NCBI GenBank assembly: GCA_000231825.2
Contig: JH720293.1
Location: 1,488,001-1,552,000 of the forward strand
Length of the DNA: 64,000 nt
Source of the DNA: Tetrahymena elliotti 4EA
Taxonomy: Eukaryota; Ciliophora; Oligohymenophorea; Hymenostomatida; Tetrahymenidae
Direction of reading: 5' to 3'
In this document: one piece after another, positions 39,518 through 52,158 of the stretch
Position numbering within the stretch: the stretch's first letter is position 1
How the letters are laid out: every line of letters begins with the position of its first letter
Translations under genes and position numbers: made by a program
Notes under the pieces: generated by a model
Database searches by the model: none
Seen by the model: only the letters and a program-made list of their open reading frames with translations
Told to the model about the DNA's origin: nothing

Positions 39518-42238
39518 TCAAAGAAGCATAGTGAAAGGCTTTTCGAGATAGCCCTTGAATTTTTGTAACCATTCAGCACCGAGAGCACCATCGACAACTC
39601 TGTGATCACAACTTAAAGTTACAGTCATATTTTGAATAGTCCTAATTTAAATATTTTATTATAAAATGTATTTTTTCAATAAAATTTATTTTACTTGAAA
39701 GGATATTTAGCATGAGGATCATTATCAGGGACAACCTTTTATGAAGTAGCACCAACAGCCAAAATTGTACCATGAGGAGGATTAACAATAGCTGCGAAAT
39801 GGTCAATACCATACATACCTAAGTTAGAAATAGTGAAAGTACCACCCTAATTTAAAAAAATAGATTTGTTTAAAATTATTTAACAGTTTATTAGATATAA
39901 AAATTTACTTAATATTCTGTAGGAAGAAGACCACCCTTTCTAGCCTTTTCAGCCAATTCTTTAGTCTTACCAGAGATCTAAGAAAGACCTAAAGTTTCAG
40001 CCTTAAAAACAATAGGAGTAATCAAACCAGTCTTAGTTGATACTGCAACAGCAACATCAGCATGCTTGAATTGACGGATGTGATCACCGTGCCATTGAGA
40101 GTTGACTCCAGGCATATCTCTGAGAGCTAAAGCACTAGCCTTTATTTTAAAAATAATTGAAATTAAAATATTAAATTAGAAATGCATTCTAAAAGAGTTT
40201 TTATTTAAGGAATTATTTTTACTTTAACAATCAAGTCATTGACGGAAATCTTAGAAGCTGATTATTCATTTAAAGTTTTACGTAATTTAAGAACTTCGTC
40301 CATTTGAATATCAATATTTAAATAGAAATGAGGAACAGTAGTCTTAGATTAAACTAAACGTTCAGCAATAGTTTTTCTCATAGGAGTAATAGGGATCTTT
40401 TGGTATTCGACATCTCCTTAGACAACAACTTCAAGCTTAGGTTGTTAGGCAGCAGGTTTAGGAGCTTCCTACTTAGCTTCAACTGCAGTTTGTTAAGCAG
40501 CTACCTTAACTGTAGCATTTTGGACATCCTTGGCAATGATGCGACCATTAGGACCAGAACCTTAGACTGTAGAAAGGTCAACACCCTTTTCTTAAGCAAC
40601 AGTCTTAGCATAAGGACTAGCAGCAACTCTACCAGATGATCCAGAAGAAGAAGAAGAAGTGGTAGTAGCTTAAACACTTTCAGTTGTTTGAGCAGCTTGT
40701 TAAGGAGCAGGAGAAGCAGAACCCTTTTTCAAGGCATCATTTAAAGTGAATTATTCAAACTTAGCAAGATCGTCTTTTTTGGGGACAACAACTAAAACTG
40801 GCTATATGTTTGAATTAAAAAAGCATATATTTCTAATCCTATTATTTAATTTATGTTTACATGGTTGGCAGGGATCATTTCACCTTCCTTGACTAAAATT
40901 TTAGCAACAAATCCAGGTCCTTCTTAGTCTTTTTTTGAATAATAAATATGCTTTGCTTAAATAAAATTAATTTAAATTTATCTTACAAATATTAGGGACA
41001 GCATCCTTATCAGTTTAAACGTCGAAAATGTTATCACCTTCATTAACTTTATCACCAATTTTGACATGGAAGGAAGCTATTCTACCTTCAGTCATAGTAG
41101 GAGATAAGGCAGGAAGACTTTATGGTTTTTATAATAATAAATAAAATTTTAATCTTTATTCTTATAATTTATTCTAATATTTGTTACAGTACGACATTGT
41201 GCTTAGGGAATGCTATTTATTTTATAATCGTTAAAATATTATTAATATTTGCATTATTCTTTGAAAAAAATTAAAATCTTTACAAGTACCAGAAGAGGCA
41301 GCAGGAGCAGGTTAAGCAGCTGGCTTAGGTTATTCCTACTTAGGAGCTTCTTAAGCCTTTTAGGTGGCGCCACCTCCAACAGTAAAGTTAGCAAAGGCAG
41401 CAATATCAGCTTCGGACTTGCAAACAACTACAACAGGCTGTATTATTTAAAAATAAAGTTAACAAATTTTGAAATTGATAATAAAAAGCTTTCTATTTTT
41501 TCTTTCTAAATTTGCTAAAATACTTACAGTGTTGGCAGGAATAGTTTCTCCTTCCTTGACTAAAATCTTTGCAACAAAACCAGGTTCTTCTTGGTCTATT
41601 GATATTCATAAAATATTTATTAATATCGTTATGCTTTGAAAAAACTTAATTCTGAATTCCAGATTAGGTAGTATCTATCATATTATAAATTAAACAAATT
41701 TCTTACAAACATTAGGGACAGAGTCCTTATCGGTTTAGACATCGAAGATATTATCACCTTCGTTAATCTTTTAACCGACCTTGATGTGCCAGGCAGCGAT
41801 TTTACCTTCAGTCATAGTAGGAGAGAGGGCAGGTAAACTATTTAAAAAGAAATATATTGTCAACAAATAAATTTATGTAGTAGAAGAAAAGCAAAAATGA
41901 GTAAAAATGTAAATTGTTTGTACGTGACAAGTCTATGCTTAGGGTAACCTATTTAGTATTTAAAATAAAAGTATTTAAATAACATTTCTCAGACAAGTAG
42001 GTAGAATTAAATATATTTCTGCTGCGATTCAGTAAATGAATGCTTTAGAATTTCTTAAGAAATTACTTGAGAAGTTGTAGGTAATATTCTAGGTTAAAGA
42101 TTAAGACTAGAAATTGACTTGATAAAGAGGTGCCTTGAAGGAAATCTTTTTGCCTTTTTGAACAGTGGACATTGAATAACGAGCTGCTTGCTTAAGGTAG
42201 TTTGAAGCTCTCTTTAAGAGTTTAGTTGAAGAAATCAT
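39518..42238 (-). CDS. Dihydrolipoamide acetyltransferase, E2 of pyruvate dehydrogenase
   Basis: Starts at ATG 42238 with a Lys/Arg/Ser-rich mitochondrial presequence ([20 protein letters not shown]) and ends at TGA 39518-39520. There are two lipoyl domains, each with [11 protein letters not shown] and the lipoylated lysine in DVQTDKD (near 41735 and 41010), followed by [13 protein letters not shown]. An Ala/Pro/Gln/Ser-rich linker follows. Next is a peripheral subunit-binding domain ([29 protein letters not shown]). The catalytic chain at the C-terminus has [34 protein letters not shown] and the active-site motif DHRVVDGA near 39590. The [11 protein letters not shown] wording and the two lipoyl domains point to pyruvate rather than oxoglutarate dehydrogenase. 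It forms the core of the matrix complex making acetyl-CoA. About eight introns split the gene. Both lipoyl lysine motifs have Gln (encoded TAA or TAG) where ETDKA is usual. Confidence 0.95.
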
Positions 42239-43231
42239 TTTAAGTGCTACTTCTGTTTTTTTTCTTTCGAAATGTAAATTTAATATATTTTTGATTAATT
42301 TATTATGATTTAATATTTTTTATATATTTTTATTTTTTATCTTTTCTTTGGATTTAAAGATTTTTTTTATTAGATAATGATGGATTCTTCTAATGTATCT
42401 TTGATTTTATTAGTATGCAATAATTGAAGGTAATAACAAAAAATATATGCATTCAAAATATGAATGAAAAAAATATATGTATTAACCTATTTCCATGAGT
42501 AATAATATAATATCATGACAATATTTTAAATAGAAGTATTTGCATTAATATAACCATTATATGTATTTGTTTTTTTGTTTGCTAATTAATTAATTATTTC
42601 TTTCTAGTTTCTCTAAAAATTGCGTAAATAATTATTATTTCTTAACTATTTTGATACCTACTTAAATTTTTCTGCGTCACTTAAATCTTTTTTTCAATTT
42701 TCATTTACTTATAAAGAATATTGGCATTTCATTCAAACATCTGATATGCTTTTTTAACTTTTTTAAGAAATTTCCTACTCACAGATAAATTTGAATCCTT
42801 GAAAACAAAAGTAACTAAGTCTCTGTAAATAATTTATGTTATTTATATAAGTATAAAATTTTTAGTTTTTATGATTATTAATGTTATAAAATAAAAACAG
42901 ATTCTAATTTTTTTTTATTTTCTTCTCAAAATATATTGATTTCTCCTCCTACAAGCTAGTCTATTAACTATTCAATACTGTAAGATTTAAGGTGTAATAA
43001 AGCTTCAACCATGGTAAATAATTAAAATTTTCAGATAAAAATATGTTTTCAAAACATCAAAAAAATGATATTTTTTTTACATGATTTGAATTTGATACAA
43101 TTAATAAAGGAGTGAAAGAATTACTCTATTTTTATAACTTTTCCAGAATTGTATCAGTTAAACACGTATTATTTACAGATAATATGATCAATTTAATTAA
43201 ATATAATAAGTTTTTATTAATAAAGAAGTTT
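42239..43231. other. Intergenic, no gene seen
   Basis: About 1 kb of A/T-rich DNA between two minus-strand genes; it should contain the E2 promoter and the 3' end of the coiled-coil gene. No defined element recognised. Confidence 0.5.
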
Positions 43232-46189
43232 TCAATAGTAGATTTATTTTGATGAATTTATTTTATTAGATGAGGCAAGCAAATTTTAATTTGAGAATTT
43301 AGTTGGAGTCTCTAATTCTGATTATGTTTATTACTTTTGGGTTAAGAAGTACACATTTCTATTTTAAGATCTATTTGTATATGTTTCTCTTTATAATTGG
43401 GTATCAACTGATAAATTTGTTAAAGAAGGTGGAAGATTATTAAAGCTAGCAAATAATTAATTTTTCTTATTGAAACTGAGCTTAGATTAGCCTTTTTCTA
43501 GACTATCCAAATTTGGAGTTGTTTAAAGCTTATAAAAAGTTGAAGAAAACATTTTATCTGTCTCATCACCTTTCAGTACTCTATTTTTCAGTATACTATG
43601 CTTTTATAGAATCTCTTAAGGTACTTGGATCCTATCCGTTTTTAAATATTAGTTATTTTATTTGTTTTTTGGTAAAACTTTTCCAAATTATTTAACTAAA
43701 TTGAATTTATCTAGTTAATCATTTTCTTCTTCATCCAATCCCTTTCTATATTAAAATATAGTTTAGCTTCCTATTGCACCTTATCTAGGCATAATATTCT
43801 TCAATACCTGCTCTTCCTTTTCATAATTAGGAGTCAGGTTTGTTCTAGAGAATGTAAATGTCTTATTATTCTTAATTTAAAACTATAAGTGAATGAACTT
43901 TTTTTAAAATAGCTTAAAAAAATCATTTCCTTCAACTTCACCAAATAAAATGTTTAAAATTTATTTTAATTCCTTTTTTATTTTTTTAAAAAAATTTTTA
44001 ATTAATCTATTAATTTTAATTTTAAAAATTTTAATACTTCTTTCTTAGATTCCTCTTTGTATTTAAGGTATTAATCAATCAGTCTATTAGCTTCTGTTTC
44101 TTTCATTTTTTTTTACTGTAATCTAATCTACTTCATTTGTTCTCTAGCATCTTTATTTTAGTTAAGTAAATCTATTTTACTAGGAGGAATTTTGGCTAAA
44201 GAGAATGCTATTTCTTAGTGAGCATGTACATCTTAAGCATTCTCCCATGCTAAGACGTATTCATTCTTATAATTATAACTTGTAGTAAAAATAGGTTTTC
44301 TTATTTTTAAATTTGTTTTTCTTGCTATCTTTGAAACCTTTTTAAATAGTGAAATTAATTAAACAAAAAAACAAAAAATATTTACTTTTTCTTTCATTTC
44401 TGCTAAGCTATATTGTTATTGGGTCTTTAAATACTCAAGATCAAACTATTCATTTTATATTTAAGAATTTTAATCATCCGATTTAATCTTGATATGATTT
44501 AAAATCTTATCCAAATTAGATTCTAGAGCTGCATATTCTACTAAGTATTAAATAGATTCCTTGTCTAGTATTGAAGGAAATATATCAGATTAAGAAACAT
44601 CTTCATTTATATTCAGTAAAGCTCTTACAATCCATACCATACTCTATTTTTATAAGCTCTGATCACTTTTAAGAGTCTCTAGATAAAGAGTTTTTAGCAT
44701 ATTTCTTGTAATATCTTTTTTTTCTTTGTATGTTTTGATTTCATTTTCATTCAATATTAATTATTATTAATTCTAATTTATTTAACTCAGTAACTAATTC
44801 TTTTAATGTTTGTAATCTTGCTATGTTTAATTAAAAGTATTATTTTTTATAAATTTATTTTTAAAATTAAAAAAAATATTTTACAAGAACAACTTCTTAA
44901 TCTTCTTAAATTTTTTAAATTGATTTTTTTATTTTAGTTATTTGGATGGCAGATGATTTTTTGTTCTGATCTACAGTTTTTTCTTGATTTTCTATATCTT
45001 TCTATACTTGTAAGGTATATAATCTAGTTTTCTCATTAATGTCTGTAACTTAATTTTATAATTCATTATTGTATTGGCGCATATCTTTTATTTAGTTAAC
45101 TCTTGTTTATATCTCTTCACGTAATTTCATGTAATTATCTAGCAATATTTTTTCCATATGCTTAAACTAGTATTTTTATTCCTTTTCATTTTTAAAAGAT
45201 ACTAAAAGCTCATTTTTTTACTCTTAGCTTTAGAAAATACCTTAAGGCCTATTTAAATAGGTGGTGAGTTACCTATATAAATCTTCATATTCTATTAAAT
45301 TACTTGACCTCCTAAATGTTTACATCAAAGTCTTAAAATTAGCTAAAGTTTAATTTTGGAAATGACTCATTTCAGTCTTAAATATATCTTCAGCTCTCTA
45401 CCTATTTATATTAGTTTATTAATCATTTTTTTCAGCCTTATTTGGTTTAGTATTAATCTTATTATCTTCCAAAGTACGTTACACTCTGCTAAAAATCAAA
45501 TTATTTACTAATTTTTTGTTTAACTCTCTCTGAATGCTTTCATTGCTTTATATAAATTTAACTGATTTTCCCTAACCATTTATGCCTGATAAACTACTTT
45601 GATTATATATTTTATTATTTTCAGTTTTCTGAGTAGTAGTAGTAGCATCTTCAAAGTTTCCCAACTGATTTAAGCTGAAACAAGTTTAACTTACATTTTT
45701 CTTATTAATTTTGCTATAATCAATGTTTCTAGGAGACAAATTATGCATTGATTTAGTAGTTTAACTAGTACTGTATTCTTAATAAGGATTTTGAGGATCT
45801 CTATTTATAGAATCTATAATTTCTATATTGACTTGAGGAAATTTTTAATCAAACTTTAAGGAATTTTCATGATCTTTTCTCATTCTATTTAATTCTTCAG
45901 CATTTTATGCTGTTTTTAGAGTTAAATCTTTTTTCCATTTGTCCAAATGCTCATAAACGTTGTTTGAGTTTTAATTACTTTAATCATCTGTTATATTGTA
46001 ATCTCCATCAATATCAGCGTTAGGGCGAAATTAATATAGATTTAAATCCTTCAAATGCTTTATTTAGGGGATTTTAGAATAATTTTGGTAGGGAGATTTT
46101 TAATAATCCTCTTCTTCCTCAATCATTTAACTTTGAAGCTAGTTTTCAAGTTAAATTCTTACTTTTTTCTTGCCTGATTCTTAGAGCAT
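43232..46189 (-). CDS. Coiled-coil protein of unknown function
   Basis: Starts at ATG 46189 (MLQESGKKKVRIQLENQ) and ends at TGA 43232-43234, with introns near 44350-44390, 44830-44885 and 43970-44030. The first third is polar and Asn/Ser/Gln-rich. The middle (about 44400-45450) is heptad-rich and charged, for example KILLDNYMKLREEIQTRVNQ and NNELQNQVTDINEKTRLYTL, typical of a long coiled coil. The C-terminal part is Lys/Asn/Gln-rich with short hydrophobic motifs (TNLTPNYEKEEQVLKNIMP). A long plus-strand open stretch at 43290-43884 overlaps it, but the minus reading has far better amino-acid composition. I do not recognise the family. Such proteins in ciliates are often cytoskeletal, basal-body or axonemal, which is inference only. 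Confidence 0.75.
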
Positions 46190-47497
46190 TTTACTAATTT
46201 TAGAAAAGCTATAAATTTTTTTCTTTTAAAGGAATTGAAAATGTAATTATAATTTTTTGCTTGTTTTTATTTAAAACTATTGGTAAAATTAATCAATTTT
46301 AGATATTTGCTATATTAAATGAACTGAATCATTTTTAAGAAATATCAATATTTGCATTATATAAAAAACTACAAGTTTATATAATTTATAATTTTATTTG
46401 TTCACACATCTTTTATCCTTAACTTGTAAATAAACAATTATAGGTTCAGTAAATATTTTAGAATTTATTTTCAAATAAAAGAAATTTTTGGTGAACTAGA
46501 AAGAAAGTTACTGAGATCTTCCAATCTTTAATTTACACTTCTTATTAATTATTTATTTATTTGTTAAAAAACAACAAAATTGTTACTTTTATATTATATT
46601 AATCTTCAAATAGTTCTTAAAATTAAATTCTATGCTTAACATAATATTTAAAATTTAAAACCAATTTTTCATTTTATTTGGTATATTCAGAAGAATTTTA
46701 TGTATTTTAGACATTGAGATAATAATAAAATATCTATTTCTAGTCTTGTTGATTGAGCAAATAAAAATTTGATTATATAATGTGATTAATATATTAAATA
46801 AAATATTGGTTAAATATAATTAGTGACTATTTTCTTTTTATTTAAAAAATAGAAATTAGATTGTAAAAACTTAATTAAGTTTTTTTTGAATATTTAATTT
46901 TTTCTTAAAAAATTTACTTATTCAAATGAAATGAATTGAAAAAATATAATAAAAAATATTAATATCCTTTTTTTATTCTCTTTTGATATTCTGAAAATCA
47001 ATATTTTTTTATTTTTCATATATATTTTTAAAATAATCATAAAATAAAATTAATTGATTAGAATATTTAAAAATTAGGTCGATTTTTATTTTTAAATTGA
47101 TTTGATACATATTAACTTTAGAATTTTAAATGTATGATTTGATGAAGAAGAATAATAGAAAAAGAAGATTTTTAATTAAAAAAAACACAAAGCAAGAAAA
47201 GAAACAAAGAAATAATAATTGATTAGATTTCTTATTTTTGATTATATTTTGAAGATTTGAATATTATATTAAATTTGATAAAAAATTCTAAATAGTGCTT
47301 ATGTATTTATATTTAATATATAAGTAGATATTTGGATATTTATTAAATTATTATTTTTTATTAAATTTGTTATTTATTAAATTATTAATTTTTATATGCT
47401 ATTTTACACATTTTTGTTTTTAAATTAAAGTTTTGATATAAGCTTTTTAATATTATTAAGATTTGTTAAAAAAATTATGTTTTAGGTTTGTTGAAGT
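46190..47497. other. Long intergenic region, no gene seen
   Basis: About 1.3 kb, extremely A/T-rich, between two minus-strand genes. No RNA gene or coding exon recognised. Confidence 0.5.
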
Positions 47498-50400
47498 TCA
47501 TATATTGCAATTCTATACATTCTAAATTGTTTAATCTAATTTTTAATCAGACTCAAATGATATTGATTCATTTTCGTTTTAGTTAAAGTTATTTTTAAAT
47601 TTTCTTTTTCCAGATTTTATTTCACCTTAATCTTGTACCATTTCTTAAGCAATTAGCCGACTTGTGTTTAGAAGATTAAATGAAGTGTTCATGTTAAAAG
47701 ATAAGTCATTTTTATTTTGCTCAAAAAAATTAAAGTGAAAAACAACAAGCTGGTCTTAATCTTGAGTTTGTTGACTAGAATTACTAAGTTATGATTTTTT
47801 AATCTCGTTTTGTCCTCTAGTCCTATCACTTTAACCATCAAGTTTGCTTTCATAAACTCTTTAAGTTTTATGAAGAAAACTTAATTGGTTGTTTGTTAAT
47901 TAACTTACGTTCATTTAATTTTTGTAATAACTGGAATCATCTTCATAGTCATATTCATAATCATCTTCTGAGTCAGTTTCAGAATAAAATTGCTCTAAGT
48001 TATTAGCATCTGCTCTATTTTCATCACTTTCAGTTTGGTTAAAATTCTTATTGATAACTTCTCTATCATCAAAATTATCTAGGATATTATCCATGTTTCC
48101 TTATTAATTATTATTTCTTTTCATATCTGTTAATGTACGGTGTCCATTCCTCTAAAACTTGCTCGAGCTTTGGTGGTTCTTATCTTTAAAATTTTCATAA
48201 ACAATTCTCGTCTTTCTATAATTACTCTAATCATTAAGAGTACTTCTAAATAAATTACTATTACTAGAAAGTGTTCTATCAACATGTTTTGAATCATGTA
48301 TATTATTAGTTTTTTAGCTATCGAGTGAAGGTAAATTTTCCCCAAAATTAGAAAATTTAGAGCCTTAGCTCTCTTATTTTAATTCTTCATCCCAGGTGAT
48401 GTTATGGGCAGTTTGATCTAATTACTTATCAGCTTAAATATACATTTAAGAAGTATTTTCTTCTTAACTTTGTTAATTTTAAGTTGCAGTTCTAGATGGG
48501 GGCATAGATATATTAGGATTAGATGAATTTCCAATTTGACTTGATTATTATAGGGTAAATGAAGAAACTCTTCTTAAAAAGCTATTATTTGTATTTTTAC
48601 CAGATTTTTATAAATTATTTTCATCTTAATTCAAATATGAAATTGCAAAATTATTTGTGTTTGAGCTTAAATTAGAATTAGTATATTATTTTCTAGAAAT
48701 CATGTAAGATATTCTTGCTTAACTCATAAAGTTGTGACTAATCAAGTATGCATAGAATAAAGACAAAAGAGTCTAATCTTGATTTATTTTCATATTTTCA
48801 AGTTTAAAACTAAAATTGAATTTATTCACAATATTTAATAGCTAAAATTTTCCTAGCTCATTGAAAACTTGCTGATGTATTCTGATTGGTTTCTTCTTAA
48901 CAGCAAAATGTTATTTTTTAAATTTATTTGAATTTATATTGTAACATTTTTCAAGCTGCTAATTGATAAACTTAAATTCTTACTATGATGAGAGTTCTTC
49001 CTTTTAATAAAAAAAATTAAACAAAATAAAAAAATATTTTTTTTAAGATAAAAGTTAGTTACTCTTCCGAATTCTCCAAAGTAAAAACAAATGTATTTCA
49101 AATGATCATTTACGAAATGTTTTTCTATTTCAATGCTGCATTTTTTTACTTTGCTTATTTAATTAAAATGTAATTTATTAGTGATTTGCTTATTCAATAA
49201 AAATTATTTGTCTATTTTAATAGATTTTTTATTGCCTGATAAGAAACCTAATAAGGGAATCTTTTTTAATTGAGAATAAATTACTTTAAATTTTCTTTGA
49301 TTGCATCAGTGAAGGAGTCAACAATCTCAATGATTTTTACATTTCTAGGAGTAAGTAAGATAACTTAAGGAGCTATTTTAAAAGCTTTTTTTAAGTAAAG
49401 TCTTAAGTTATCATAAAACTAGTTTGATTAATAATAGGGATCATCATGATTTGATAATCTTTCAATATTTTCTGGTAGTAATTGAGGGGCTTTACATTTT
49501 ACATAAAAAATATCAGTTAATAGAATAATCTCTAGCATTAAATATTTTTTGAAATTGAAAAAATATGATACCAATAAATACTATATCTGCTAGATTTGCA
49601 TTTGTAGAGAATTATTCTTCTAAAAATGATGTATCTTAGTAAAAAAGTACACCTTCGTTGAAAGACATTCTTTCATTTTAGTCGTACTTACAATTTTATA
49701 CATTATAAATAGATGCATTGTTTCTTGCAAATTAATATCTAATTGGATCTTTTTCAATAGCTATGACTTGATTTATTTGATTAGAAAAAGCAATAGCAAA
49801 CTATCCAAGAGCACATGTAGCATCAATTATTGACTCTCTTCTATTCGACTATGATGCTCTACGTGATATATGCTATACTATACACTCTGGTATTAAAAAG
49901 GGCCAAATTTTGTTATCTACACATATCCCAGAAGTGAACTTAGAGAAATATACTTGCCTTCTTCTATAATATTTAATTGTATCAGGGTTAAACTCATAGA
50001 GTGATAGTTATTTTAAATTCTAGCTTGACATTGATTTCACATTGAAATACGAAGAGTTATTATCTCTAAAACTAATAGCTTAAAAGTTACCATTTAATGA
50101 ATTCATTTAATTCTATTCTTTAGAAGGTGTTTGATTTACATTATTCTTAATATCATCTGGAATGCTATAGCTAGCATAGTTGATTACATGCTTTTAATCT
50201 TTCACAATAGACATTAATTATAAAATTTTCCCAAGTAAAAATATCTATCCCGTGCTATAATTCGATACATCAAAATCATAATTATGTGTTTTTGTTGATA
50301 AACTACTACTTCTTAAATCTGTTGTGTTGCTGGCTTGAGATACATCGTATCCACTGCTACTATCATATATGCTATTAAAATCATAATTTATGGCTTATTC

Positions 50401-50937
50401 TTTGGCTTATTTTTTTTTTTTACTTCCTTTCTTTTTATCTCCTGGCTTATTTTTTTAATAATTTTCATAATCCTAAACTCCTCCTTATTAATCTGAAACT
50501 TAGTAGTATTAATTAGGGATTTATCCATTATATTTTTCTTTTTTGTCAAAGCTTTAATTATTTACATATCCTATGAAGCCATTTTCCTTTATTTATTAAT
50601 CTTTTTATTAAATAAAATAAGAATTAAAATCATGTTTTCATATTTATTAAAGTGAATTCAGCTCACTTTTATTGAATGAGAGTATATAATTTAGCGCACT
50701 TTATGGTTAATTGGTTCCGGTGATTTAATTTGATGGGCTAAAACCATGATAATTCTCTTGTTCTTCACTATATTCCTTTTAATTACTTCCTCCTGTATTC
50801 GCTCTGCTTTTTGATCTCTCTAGACAACACCCAAAAATTTTTTAAAAAAGACTCTTTTTTCTTTACTTTTATTTTAAATTATCCTAATCGTTTTGATTGA
50901 TCAAAGGTGATGATAATTCACCATTTTCAATTTTCAT
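47498..50937 (-). CDS. Trimethylguanosine-synthase-like methyltransferase with long extensions
   Basis: The central part matches TGS1, the enzyme family that hypermethylates m7G caps of snRNAs and telomerase RNA. The order is TIKYYRRRQVYFSKFTSGI, then an SAM-binding motif I, IIDATCALGQFAIAF (about 49790-49840), then VIAIEKDPIRYQFARNNASI. The position of motif IV reads ADIVFIAPQLLP across an intron at 49490-49571. LLTPRN follows, then after another intron CSIEIEKHFVNDHLKYICFY with FGEFG, the usual TGS1 C-terminal end (49075-49160). The family's SPPWGG motif IV is not present. The frame continues about 480 residues past the fold, Ser/Asn/Asp-rich with an acidic run (SEDDYEYDYEDDSS), to TGA 47498-47500. 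On the N-terminal side a Lys-rich stretch leads through a likely GTGAGC intron (about 50600-50655) into an exon starting at ATG 50937 (MKIENGELSSPLINQ). That exon could instead be a separate 99-residue gene ending at 50638, and an in-frame exon further upstream is possible. Confidence 0.75.
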
Positions 50938-52158
50938 TTGGAATTATTAACCTATCTCTTAGTCTTAGTATAAATTACTTATTCTCTTAAATTCTCTGTA
51001 ACTTAATCTTGAATTTTCTATTTCTTTTTTTCAAATTTGCTAGTCTAGTTGCTTGTTTTCCAGTGAAGGAATAGGTGATTTTTTTTTATATATGATGATG
51101 CTATTATGTAGGTATGAATAAAGAGAAAAAGTTAATAAATTTTTTCTTTTATTAGTATAATCAAATAATTCCTGAATTATTTTACACTACTTTTAATCAA
51201 TATTATAAAAAAATTAAAATCAATATAACAATTATGTTAGAAAAAAAATAGATAAATAGTAATTTATAAATCTAATAATAAAGTGAAAAAATAAATATTG
51301 ATTATTATTCAGTCTATGAATCAATATTTTACACTCATAAATCATTGATAAAGAGTAAAAAATTAGTATAGTTATTTATTTTTCACATTAAATACTTACT
51401 TTTAAAATTTATATTTTAATTTATTTCTTTAAAAAAAACCCACCGAAAAACCTAAAAACAGGATTCCAATTTTGATATTTTCTTTTCTTCAAAATAGATA
51501 GATAATATTTATTTAATTTTTTAAGAGGACAAAATATTATTTTAAAATATCTAAACAAATTTATTTTTTCAAGTGTTACAAATAAAAAATATTTCAATAT
51601 TTTTTAGATTCAAATAAAAACGTAAATTCAATTTTAATAATATTATTCAAGTTTAAAGAATATGATAAATATTACTTTAAATATATTTTCAATCAATCTC
51701 TTTCAAAATATTTTAAATTTGCTACAAATAAATGATTTATTTTTCTTCAGAAAAATAATTTAATACTGAAAATCATTTTTTATTTTTTAGAATTATTTTA
51801 TTAAAAAAAATAAAAAAACCCAAAAAATTTTTTCTTTTGAAAGAAAAGTAAGTAAAATAATTTTATTTTTAAAGAGTGAATTATAATTAGAAAAAATCTA
51901 ATTTGATATTTTAAAATTAGATATTGAACTTGTTTGCTTAAGCAAACGATTGATTATTTTAAAATTACATATCCTTTTGAATTCATATACGTGTTTTCTT
52001 TTCTTAGAAAAAAAGGGCTTCTTGAATGATGATGAAGAAAATTGTTAATATTTAATAGATCTTTGTTTTGTTTTACTAGATAGTTTTTAATAAATTTTTA
52101 TTTGAATTAAAAATAAAATAATAAAAAGCATCAAGCATTTCATTTATAGGTATTTTAT
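50938..52158. other. Divergent intergenic region
   Basis: About 1.2 kb between the minus methyltransferase gene and plus Sec61. On the minus strand about 50940-51040 is open and reads RLSYREFKRISNLYQDQEIG, perhaps a further 5' exon of the methyltransferase gene. The remainder is A/T-rich. Confidence 0.45.

Noticed and set aside
43290..43884. Long plus-strand open stretch, about 200 codons, hydrophobic
   Set aside because: It is antisense to the end of the coiled-coil gene, whose minus reading has better composition and continuity with upstream exons. With TAA/TAG sense, long chance frames are expected.
50540..50582. A 14-base intron (GTAAATAATTAAAG) near an ATG at 50582 to restore the methyltransferase frame
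   Set aside because: Far shorter than the other introns here, and the frame GFIGYVNN upstream is itself protein-like and can be reached by a normal-size intron from the preceding exon.
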